Shown: positions 22,623 through 32,685 of the stretch, piece after piece
Layout: the number at the start of each line of letters is the position of its first letter
Position numbering within the stretch: the first letter of the stretch is position 1
Assembly: GCA_947179485.1 (NCBI GenBank)
Contig: OX359248.1
Span: 53,826,386-53,890,385 of the forward strand
Direction of reading: 5' to 3'
DNA from: Allacma fusca
Lineage: Eukaryota > Arthropoda > Collembola > Symphypleona > Sminthuridae
Length of the DNA stretch: 64,000 nucleotides
The notes under the pieces: generated by a model
The model's input: the letters and a program-made list of their open reading frames with translations, nothing else
Told to the model about the DNA's origin: nothing
Databases searched by the model: none
Translations under genes and position numbers: made by a program

Positions 22623-25250
22623 ATGTCTCATCACGACATACGTTTTATCCGGGTAGTCGAACTGGATAATCATCCAGAATACATTATTTGCAATCAACAA
22701 AAATACATCGCTCTAGTGCTCAGTGACGCCGCACTAGTTGAGCTTTCTCCTGACGATCAACTACGTGCACGTGCCAAATATAGTCATCTATCCTCCACAC
22801 GAGCACTCTATCTTTACAAGTTCTACAAACTGTTTAAACAGAAACTGCCTCGTTACATTGACTCTGACATTCAACCACACCCAGTTGATAGAAGTGACAT
22901 TAAAGTTATCCGGAAGAATCCCAGCCGAATTCCTCGATCAATAAATAGTTCGACCACGACTCTGCCTGAAACTACCGTGGTGACCGTCCCAGACGACATC
23001 CTCACCCACGTACCATCAAGTGAAGGCGAAACTGACACCGAAGGACCAACACCGGAACCCACAACACCTCTTGGAGGCTTTGCGAGTTTTCACCCTAGTA
23101 GGACATCCACCCCTGCTGTCTCTTCCGGTCCAGCGACTCATGACTCGATCTTCGATCAACATTACACAGTAAGTAACAATTTTAATTTGTCCAACAATCA
23201 TACTCTCACCGGCATACCACATCCACAACCCACATCTTCACGCCTTTTTGCCCCCCGAGACCTTCTCGAAGACGTCGCCCAGAAACTCGTTGATGACATT
23301 AAGACCAAGCAAGAAACAGACTCTTCCGGGACTAGCATCCTTACGTACTCCCATTACCAACAATTGCTGTATGATCTCAAGTTAACCACAGAAGTTACAT
23401 CTGACGGTCATTTCCTCAACACCAGAGAAACATTTACAAAAATTGTAGCACGAATCCTCCGCATCTTTACACTTTGGCAGACTAATTCGAATGAATTTGC
23501 ACCCATCATTGAAGAAATAGAGGACATCCAAACTTCATTACTAGCTCAAGAATTCTGTCCAACCGTAACTACTACTCCAGTCACAACAACTACTCCTTCC
23601 GTGTCCACTACTAAGACCCCTACCTATGTTATCGAAACACACAGCTACACGCCTGTAATCCTCGCTTGGACCACCCGACTCCAAGCTGACCACAATTCCA
23701 CTCAGGACATTGCCCATCTTCTAAGTTACGCATCTTACTTAGGCATAGTACAGGAATTTAATCTCGCCTCCAAATATACCCACAACCACTGTCATTTCAG
23801 CTCCCAGCAAGCCTACAAGGAAGGACTCTTTCTTTTAGATCAACAGTTCATTTCAGTTGCAACACAAACCTACCCGGACATTTTTTCCGCTCCCGTCACT
23901 CACCCAGACAATCACACCGATAATCATTCTCATACAGCTCCTCAGGATAATACCGCTGTTCTCATTCCTGACGTTGACACTACCGCCGCATACGACAGTG
24001 ACAATCCTATCTATAATATTAACATAACCCCCCCACCTCTTTCAGATTCAAACTCTGATTCAGGGTCACTCCACTCTGAATCTCTCCATTTCACCACTGC
24101 CACCAGCAGCTCTGCCTCTTCCCGTTCCACTTCTCCTATTCCAACTCCTCCACCTATTCCTCCCATTATTTCTACGAAAAATCCTACGATGGACTACAAC
24201 CGTTTCCTTTTCGATAAGCCGACTTATCCTTCCTCCAAAATCTCATCCGAAGAACTTTCTGAATTCCTGTTACGATGCGACGACTTTTTCAACACATTTG
24301 TTACAGACGATAAAATGAAGAAATCGTATGTGTATAGAAAGCTCTCCGACGCTGCGAAAACGGCAAAAGATTTCTTATCCCACTTTTACAATCTTACATC
24401 CACTTCTCGCCAAACTTACGCCCAATTCAGGGATGACCTTTTAAACAAAATGCCACGGGATATTCCGGATCGGAAAAGTAAGCTTCTCGATGCACTCTCT
24501 ATGACTCCCTACCCACACGAACCCCCAACTAAGTTCGTGTTAAGAGTTAAGTCTGCTGCAAGCACAGACTGGTCCACTTTTCCAGAAGCCACTACAGTGA
24601 AAACATTGTTGGACAAACTCGACACAACGGTGAAGATTTTCATAACCAGCAAAAATCTGAAAATTAAAAATTTCAATCATCTCTTGGACGCTCTACGCGA
24701 CTATGAATCATGCACAACTCCCCATACAGACCATAATGCTGTTACTCTTGCAACCCCAGTCCTTCCTTCATCATTGGAACAAACTCTGGCCACGCTTCTT
24801 GAGAAAATAGAAAAATTAGAAGCTAAAGACACTCCAATTATGGCAGTCACTCAACATGCTCAGCCACAGCGCTCACAGTACAACAATTTTCAACCTGGAC
24901 TAGGTTCTAACATTCAACGAACCTACACGTGTTACAAGTGTAACCAGACCGGACACACAGCACGGTATTGCCCAACTCAGCCTACTCAACCTCAAATTCC
25001 AGCTTCTCAATCCCCAGAAATTTGTGGTCGTTGCTCCCGTCCAGGCCATCACGCTAACCGTTGCAGACAGCCAGTTGCTATACACTACCAACAATTTCCA
25101 CAATATATGCAACGACGACGTGAAGAAAGACAACAGCAACTACAGAACCAGCCTTTAAACTCCAACGGGCAGGCTCCACAAGGCCTGCCCCGACGCCAGC
25201 TTCTACCTATACAAGCTGCAGACCACCAAAACTCACAAGACAACCACTAA
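22623..25250 (+). CDS. gag: Gag polyprotein of the Gypsy element
   Basis: Structural capsid/nucleocapsid protein, 875 residues from the first in-frame ATG at 22623. The frame is open back to about 22398 without any ATG, so a non-AUG start (for example GTG at 22497) is possible. The long Ser/Thr/Pro-rich N-terminal half is unusual in length. A capsid-like helical region follows around 24190-24720. Two CCHC zinc knuckles are near 24930-24971 (CYKCNQTGHTARYC) and 25021-25064 (CGRCSRPGHHANRC), and a basic, Gln-rich tail closes the protein. The frame ends with TAA at 25248-25250. Pol lies in the -1 frame and overlaps the gag end by about 130 nt, with a frameshift signal at 25154. Confidence 0.9.
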   Translation: MSHHDIRFIRVVELDNHPEYIICNQQKYIALVLSDAALVELSPDDQLRARAKYSHLSSTRALYLYKFYKLFKQKLPRYIDSDIQPHPVDRSDIKVIRKNPSRIPRSINSSTTTLPETTVVTVPDDILTHVPSSEGETDTEGPTPEPTTPLGGFASFHPSRTSTPAVSSGPATHDSIFDQHYTVSNNFNLSNNHTLTGIPHPQPTSSRLFAPRDLLEDVAQKLVDDIKTKQETDSSGTSILTYSHYQQLLYDLKLTTEVTSDGHFLNTRETFTKIVARILRIFTLWQTNSNEFAPIIEEIEDIQTSLLAQEFCPTVTTTPVTTTTPSVSTTKTPTYVIETHSYTPVILAWTTRLQADHNSTQDIAHLLSYASYLGIVQEFNLASKYTHNHCHFSSQQAYKEGLFLLDQQFISVATQTYPDIFSAPVTHPDNHTDNHSHTAPQDNTAVLIPDVDTTAAYDSDNPIYNINITPPPLSDSNSDSGSLHSESLHFTTATSSSASSRSTSPIPTPPPIPPIISTKNPTMDYNRFLFDKPTYPSSKISSEELSEFLLRCDDFFNTFVTDDKMKKSYVYRKLSDAAKTAKDFLSHFYNLTSTSRQTYAQFRDDLLNKMPRDIPDRKSKLLDALSMTPYPHEPPTKFVLRVKSAASTDWSTFPEATTVKTLLDKLDTTVKIFITSKNLKIKNFNHLLDALRDYESCTTPHTDHNAVTLATPVLPSSLEQTLATLLEKIEKLEAKDTPIMAVTQHAQPQRSQYNNFQPGLGSNIQRTYTCYKCNQTGHTARYCPTQPTQPQIPASQSPEICGRCSRPGHHANRCRQPVAIHYQQFPQYMQRRREERQQQLQNQPLNSNGQAPQGLPRRQLLPIQAADHQNSQDNH
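25154..25190 (+). promoter_or_regulatory. -1 programmed ribosomal frameshift site between gag and pol
   Basis: TTTAAAC (25154-25160) lies in the gag frame as T TTA AAC, a classic X XXY YYZ slippery heptamer. After a 6-nt spacer, GGGCAGGC (25167-25174) and GCCTGCCC (25183-25190) form a perfect 8-bp GC-rich stem with an 8-nt loop. The pol frame is exactly -1 to gag and opens just upstream after a TGA near 25120. Sequence, phase, spacing and stem all fit; function is inferred. Confidence 0.85.
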
Positions 25251-28200
25251 TAATTCCTTCCATTACTACTCAATGTACTCCTAACATCAGTGTACACTCA
25301 CTCTCCTGTTCCCTGAAAATCATTGCAAGTATAAACGGTATGAGCCTCCCGTGTCTTATCGACACAGGAGCAGCTGCTTCGTTGATCCATCCATCATACG
25401 TACCTCAAGGCACACACATCACCAAGACCAATCTCACACTCATAGATGCCTCAGGAAATCACATGCCCAATACAGGACTCGCCCTTGTAAAAATCAAGAT
25501 AGGACACTGTACATTTCTACACCCTTTCATAATTGCTCCTTCCACAGCACTTCGCTGCATCTTGGGAACAGACTTCTTATACTCTAAAGGAGGATTCATT
25601 ATCAACACTGAGCAGAATATCCTATTCAACAAATTCACAAGAAACATCCCGCTGATTCATACTCTCGTACAACACGACAATGCACTTAAGGCACAATGCG
25701 AAATTCCAGTAGACACCATACAACACTTATCAACCAGAACAAACCTGTCCCATAAATCTCATTCAGACAAAGACCAGGAAACTAACTTCCTGCCCAACCC
25801 TTGCTTCTCATTCTCTACACCACCTGTGACCTCTTTTCCAGTCTCTACGTCTACCCAAACTCTTCCCAGTTTTCAAGACACAGCTTCTCAAACAATTTCT
25901 ACAACTAAAATTCAACCTCAACATAGAGTTAAATATTCCCCACCTCAAGAAAAATATTCTACAACTCCAGGAACTTCTTCTGATGACACGGACGAGATTT
26001 ACAATCATAGCACAACTCATCCACACCGCAAACGTATCTCCACTTACCGTCGAGTTACTCTCCAAACTACACCTGCTCCCATATCATCTGTCTCAGCTAA
26101 GCCTTCTACAACGTCCAAACTTACAACAATTCTTTGTGTTTCCACTACCATGGAAGACGATGTTCTCCGCGTCCATGGAACACATGTCATTTCACCCAGG
26201 TCTCATGTCACCATTGCAACTATACACTCAATTGAACAAACTTCACCTTTATATTTCCAACCTCATGAATCCTTACACAAACAATTCAATATCCTTGCTC
26301 CTCATGCAATACTCAGTCCTGACTCTAAATTCTTCCTTCTCACAAATCCAACTTCTATGACTATTACCTTACCCGACGGTTTGGGTCTAGGAAATTTAAA
26401 CCCTCTGGACACACACGATAATTCTATGAACCCCATACATATAAATGCGATCGATACATCCCAATTGGAAACTGAAGTAGCATCATTTAAAATCAATCCA
26501 GACCTACACCCTCATGACCAAACTAAACTCCGCTCATTGTTACGAGACTTCAGGAACTCGTTTGCATTCAACGCCAATGAACTCGGTAAATGTTCCACGA
26601 TTCCCTTCCGAGTTGAACTACAGTCTGGAGGCATAGTAGCTCATAAACCTTACAAAACCTCCTCATACCAAGACGCCATCATTGACGCCGAAGTTAAGAA
26701 ATTACTCGATAATAACATTATCGAGCCATCCACGTCACCCTTCTCAAGCCCTGTCATCATTGTCTTCAAAAAACCAAATGACCAAGGTATCAGAAAGCCC
26801 CGAATGGTCATTGATTTCCGATCACTCAACGCCATCACTAAACCTATGCATTGGCCCCTACCCAGCATTGACGAGATTCTTCGTCGTCTTCAGAATCAAA
26901 AGTATTTTTCAACTCTAGACCTCGCGTCAGGGTTCCATCAGATAACGGTGGAACCCGCCTCCAGAGAAAAGCTCAGCTTCATCACAAGAAATGGACAATA
27001 TCAGTATAAGGACATGCCATTCGGTACACGCAACTCACCCTCGCATTTTTGCCGGGTGATAGATGTTATTCTGGCAGATCTCAAATACAATACCGCTCTA
27101 GCATATGTAGATGATATAGTCATCGCAAGTCAAACTATTGACGAGCATATTTCTAAACTCAGGAAAATCTTCATACGCTTCGCACAACATAATCTCAAAT
27201 TTGAGCCGACCAAATGTAAATTTGGTTACGAAACAATAAACCTCCTTGGTTTTACAATTACAGCCTATGGAATTCAGCCCTATGATGACAACCTCAATGG
27301 TTTACGAATGATGCCAGTTCCAACTAACATCACTACAGTACAGTCCTTTCTTGGAATGGCTAATTTCTTCCGAAGATTTGTGCCCAATTTTGCACATATA
27401 GCTGCACCACTAAGAGAGCTCACAAAAAAGAACACCCCGTTTCTGTGGACTCACGAATGTGATCAAGCATTCCAAGCCCTGAAGAATCTCTTATTATGCA
27501 AACCAGTCCTCGCCCATTACGACCCACAAAAAGAAACCTTTTTATATACAGACGCTTCCTACCAAGGACTCGGAGCCTATCTGACCCAACTACACCCTGA
27601 TGGTTTAGAACATCCAGTTTTCTTCATCAGCCGACGTTTAAATAAATATGAGGCTAAGTATCATATACGACTTTTAGAACTTTTGGCCATTACATGGTCA
27701 GTCATGAAGCTAAAAGAGTACTTACTTGGGATACACTTTACAGTGCGCACAGATCACCATAGCCTGTGCTATATTATGAAGAGTAAGGATAGCTTGGACC
27801 CCAAGCTACAACGACTGCAACTTCTATTGATGCCCTACGACGTTACTATAAAATATGTCAAGGGTACAACTCATAAGGTCGCCGATTGCCTCAGCCGCAA
27901 TCCTTTCCAAGAGCCCACACACTCCCAGACCGACGATGAAGCATGCCTCTCCGTTCATACAATAGACATTGGTACTCTCCAACAAGAACAGGCAAAAGAT
28001 CCAGCACTCCTGGATATAATTAATAAGCTTCCAACAAACTGGAGAGTACGTTCAACGTACGCCCTTTACAATAATATCCTGTATAAACATAACAAAAAAC
28101 TTGGAGAAAAATCCCTCCTCATGATACCACATCACATGGTCCCGGATATAATTAAACGTCACCATAACCCAGTGTCCCACACAGGACATACCAAAGCTCT

Positions 28201-29749
28201 GAAGGAAATAGCACAGAGCTACTACTGGAAAACCATGAGTAAAGACATCAAGGAATTTATACAATCATGTACATTTTGTCAAGAAAGAAAATCTCCCCGT
28301 GGACAAAAGCAGCCAGGAGAGTTTCAATTCATTCCAATTCCCCTCAGACCTTTCGAAACAATACAACTCGACGTTCAGGGCCCGTTAACAAATAAAGACG
28401 GACGCCCCAGATATATCATAACTGGCATAGACTATCTCACTAAATTTCTCGTAGCTGAAGTTGTACCCACAGCAGACGCTTCCGCTATAGCCAAATTCAT
28501 CTTCAACAAAATAGCTGCTGTCTATTCCCTTCCCGAAATTATACAGTCAGATCAAGGGACAGAATTTAACAATGCTGTCATTACAGAACTTTCCAAAATA
28601 TTTGATTTTAAAATGAACTATAGCACTGCTTTTCACCCCCAAACGCAGGGTCTTATCGAGAGATCCCATCAAACATTGGGTGATTGTATTGCTATATACA
28701 GAGCAGAAAATAAGGCCGACTGGCCCCACGCCATTCCAGCTATTACATTCCATCTCAACAATACTCTTCACAGCTCCCACGGTTTTACACCCTTCTATGT
28801 GCTGCATGGTTTTCATGCACGCACCCCGTTGAGAAATGCATTTCCTACTTTTACTCCAGAAAATAGAAACGTCCAAGACATGACGTCACTCTGGAAAACT
28901 ACTCATGACATACTAGAGACCCAAAGGAAAAAATACGCCGCCCGCGTAAATCAGTCTAAACGAACAGTAAACTATAATATTGGTGACAATGTGCTCCTCG
29001 AGCACACGTCCATACAACCTGGTACGAGCACTAAGTTACTACCCAGATGGAAAGGACCCTTTTCTGTTATTGATCAACCCTCTGACGTTAATTATACTAT
29101 TAGAGGATCTGTTGGTAACACTGTTAAAACCCTCACAGTTCATGTGTCCAGGTTAAAAATATTTTATGAACGCCCCAATGTGTTCAATACTAAATCTCTG
29201 CTCAATAATGACGATGCACCTCCAGTGCAGGAAGCTTATACAAATCTACAAGACACTCCTCAGGAACTTACTAAATCTACAGGAGAACTACCTTCTCCAG
29301 AACCTGATATTACTCCTGAAATTATTGCTGAACAACCCTCAAGTCCACCCGACGTTATTCTTGAACCAAATTTACCTACAGCTGACACTCATGAATTTCC
29401 ACTACGGGATACAGTGCCTCCATTCCCCGTTCAACAACCTCCTACAATTCCTCCAGAAAATCAAGAGCAGCCTCATAAACCTACCTATAGAGAAGCACTA
29501 TTGTCTGCACCTAAAAATTCTACTGTGGAAATTCCTCGCTCCTCCTCTATAACACTTCCTAATAAACGTGTTAGGAGAACCCAACAACAATTATTAGAAC
29601 AAGACTCTCAACACATATTACCCACAGATTTTTATTCCCGTCAAGATTCGGATTTTAGGCGTAGCACAAGAACTCATATCCACGCATTGGACAATTTATT
29701 TAACTTCACAGTGGTTAAACCTACCACTAACCATAGTTATCAACTATAA
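25155..29749 (+). CDS. pol: Pol polyprotein of the Gypsy element (protease, RT, RNase H, integrase)
   Basis: Reached by the -1 shift; the first internal ATG is 25340. Domains in order: aspartic protease with LIDTGA near 25357; reverse transcriptase (about 26600-27270) with the active-site YVDD at 27104-27115; RNase H with YTDAS near 27545; integrase zinc finger (HH...CC) around 28155-28275; and integrase core with Asp near 28371, Asp near 28550 and Glu near 28659 (D,D-E triad). A Pro/Thr-rich tail runs to the stop at 29747-29749. From the internal ATG the frame is 1,469 residues without a break. All key catalytic motifs look intact. There is no clear chromodomain and no separate envelope gene. 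RT and integrase copy the genomic RNA and insert the cDNA. Confidence 0.95.
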
Positions 29750-31537
29750 TATAGCCTTCTGCTTCATTTAAAATACATCCTATATGATCAACAATTTCAA
29801 TGTTGCAATTTAACTCAACACACCACAACCCTAACTCCTATTTCGAGTCGTTTACAAATCACAACTTCAAAACACTACATGATGCTACTATAGGGTCACT
29901 GACCTCTCCTACCCTCCAAATTTTCAAAGTATTAATTCCAGAAAAAATTTGGCGTGACCCCTGTACGACAGGCTCACTCATTCCGCAACGTCAAGCATCC
30001 TGTCCAAAGACCGGATCCTCAACTACATTATGCATCTTATAACTATCAATGTCAAGCATCCTGTCCGAAGACTGGATCCTCAACTACCTTATGCATCTTA
30101 TAACTACCAATGTCAAGCATCCTGTCCGAAGACTGGATCCTCAACTACCTTATGCATCTTATAACTACCAATGTCAAGCATCCTGTCCAAAGACTGGATC
30201 CTCAACTACCTTATGCACCTTATAATCATCAACGTCAAGCATCCTGTCCGAAAACTGGATCCTCAACAACCATATGAACCTTAACCTATGCAATGTCAAA
30301 CATCTCATCCAAGGACATGATCTTCAACAAACTTATGATTTTATTATATTACACCGTGTCAAACATCCCATCCGAAGACGTGATCTTCAACTAACCATAT
30401 GATTTACACACGTTTGTTAATACGCAAAGATAATCACGACATGCAAGCAAATTCAAGTCTACACATCATCATGCTTTTCCGGAAAATTGTATCATGCACC
30501 CTATACAATAACTATCTTAGTTAAATATCTTGCTCTGATATCTTGACTATTTCTGCGACACGGACCCCACCTGCAATAAAAATAAAATTATACACCAACA
30601 TTATATTGCTGACAGATTTACTAATATGTATTTATTCTGAGTTCCAGAACAAATTTCCATTGACTATAGCCGACTTCACAACATGACCCACATTCACGGA
30701 TGTTCAGGTCAGCACCCTCTATGATGACAGCTCCAACTGCAAGCACACATGGGACGCCATGACATTTGCAAGTCATCTACAATCAAGAAAATACAAAAAA
30801 AAAAATATTATATTTCATGATTAACTTTTTTCCTAGCTTCACAGACATTTCCACATATTATCCATAATTCCCACTCTTATATTACATACATAGGAATTTT
30901 TTCTCTTAAACTTACACATACTTACTATGAGCTGCAGCTCCCAACACATTTTCCTTCATTTCCAGAAATTGTAATTGATCACTACATTTCGCCACTTCCC
31001 ATTAGACACCCTGTACACACACAAAATTTCTGTAAAATCTGTTATACACACACTTTAACGTTCATACTATAAACCCTTTTTCAATTTCAATCTCACTAAC
31101 CCAACACAAAATTGTTACTCACCTTGTACAAAGTCTCCATCTTGCGAATCCCCTCTCCAAATTTTACTCAATTTTGTCTAAAGGATTCTGGGGACAGAAT
31201 TTTCTGCCACTCCAGGAAGTATATCCTGACTATTTGTACTACTACTGTTTACAACTAATAATGTTCTAATGAAATTATACATTTTAATATGAATATTATA
31301 CGTTAGAATGATAATACTTTAAAGAAAAATATTGCGGAGAATGATTTTCGTGTTCAAACTCAAACAGAAAGACTACAAGCAACGAAGACGCAAGGAAAAA
31401 GAAACTACGTCGTCCCACTTCAAAATAGAAGCGGCCTAAAATAACAACAACAACAAAAAATTCCATGACAAAGTTCGACTATTTACAACTCCTACCCTTT
31501 TAAACAATGGGGACATTGTTTCCTCGTCGCCGTAGAA
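29750..31537 (+). other. 3' non-coding region of the Gypsy element
   Basis: About 1.8 kb between pol and the 3' LTR. It holds the 61-bp tandem repeat (29990-30410) and otherwise short frames only. No envelope-like frame was recognised. No clean polypurine tract precedes the LTR; instead AAACAATG and CATTGTTT form a short inverted repeat around GGGA near 31504-31522. Confidence 0.6.
29990..30410 (+). repeat. 61-bp tandem repeat in the retrotransposon 3' region
   Basis: The word TCAAGCATCCTGTCC recurs at 29991, 30052, 30113, 30174 and 30235, exactly 61 bp apart. Two diverged copies start at 30296 and 30359. Each unit also holds GGATCCTCAAC. It is contiguous with no spacers. Confidence 0.95.
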
Positions 31538-32082
31538 TGTTAATCAATATTCAGTTTTGTAACTTGTAATACATGTAATAATGACATCAGCATACATACC
31601 TATACTACCCAGTTGTAAAAACATGAAAAATACACTAGGTACCTGCAATAACTTACTATTATTGGTTAAAATGAATTCTAAAGAAAATACTGGAGGTGGG
31701 CTCTTGTGAGCTCACCTCCGTATAAAACTTCGTGCCTCCGTAGGTACGAGAGAAGAGAGGAATTCCAGATCTCGTGCTGAACACAAGCAAGAGCACACGC
31801 AAGAGGCGAACACAGTGTATCAAATCTACGTACTATATGTGAATAAAGTATATCTCGTGAGTAACTACATATACGCACATACGCGTCTTATTTCTCGTAT
31901 CTTGAGACCATAACCCGAAATCCCTCACTCCAAGTGTGTGAATTCCCTACCGACTACACATTTCCCCATCAACTCACTCTCTCACTCTCAATATCATCAA
32001 TATTCCCTTTTTATTTCCATAATCGGCTCTTCATTACATTCTCCTCATTACGAACCATCAAACTACAATAATAATAATAACA
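31538..32082 (+). repeat. 3' LTR of the Gypsy element
   Basis: Same 545-bp sequence as 21847-22391; ends ...AATAACA and is followed by GTCC, the right target-site copy. Confidence 0.95.
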
Positions 32083-32685
32083 GTCCCATGGAGCATTTTT
32101 TCTTATAAAGGTCAAAGGTTGCTGTAATACAAACATTGCATAAAACTGTAGAGTATTATATTAACTGAGATTTATACATGTTGCTTTCCGACCACACCAT
32201 AAACATTTACTGTCTGCTTTTACCAAATATTCCATACCACCCTGTATTCAAATACAGATATTGAAACAAAATAGTTCATTGTGTCAACAATTGCTTCTTT
32301 CATGGTTCTTGAAATGATCTGTTTTTTTGTACATCTACAATGTTAGCATGATAAATGAATCATTAAGATGAATGGATCCAATATGCACTTGTATGCATTC
32401 TCTTTATTTCTTCAGCCAAGCTGGATATTATTAACTTATTCCCTAATAACTTTTGAGTAATCACAACAACTTGCTGTGTCAGTTCATAGAGCATTCTAGC
32501 ACTAGTAAAGCTAGCTACACTTTCGTAGATCTGTGTGCATGTAGATCCACACATACTTTACGTGCTATGAAGTTATTCTTCACTTATTTATTCAGTGGTA
32601 TTTACATAGCAGACCGGCTATAGTGAACTAATGTAGTTCTGGGACTAACATTGGAACATCTTAAGGAAATAGTTGTCAAAACAAT

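Larger units (their letters stand above)
21847..32082 (+). mobile_element. Full-length Ty3/Gypsy LTR retrotransposon, apparently intact
   Basis: The 10,236-bp element has two 545-bp LTRs that begin TGTTAATC and end AATAACA, so the TG...CA termini are present. GTCC is duplicated on both sides (21843-21846 and 32083-32086), a 4-bp target duplication. Internal order is primer-site region, gag (zinc knuckles), pol (protease, RT, RNase H, integrase), then about 1.8 kb of non-coding 3' DNA with a 61-bp tandem repeat. Protease-RT-RNase H-integrase order and the motifs place it in Metaviridae (Ty3/Gypsy). No envelope frame is seen. The LTRs look identical base for base by eye and gag and pol are open, so insertion is recent and the copy may be active. 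Confidence 0.95.

Noticed and set aside
29990-30410. Regular 61-bp repeats resembling a CRISPR array
   Set aside because: Copies are contiguous with no unique spacers, lie inside an LTR retrotransposon and the DNA is eukaryotic.
29750-31537. Envelope gene of an errantivirus-like element
   Set aside because: No long frame with signal peptide or transmembrane segment exists between pol and the 3' LTR.
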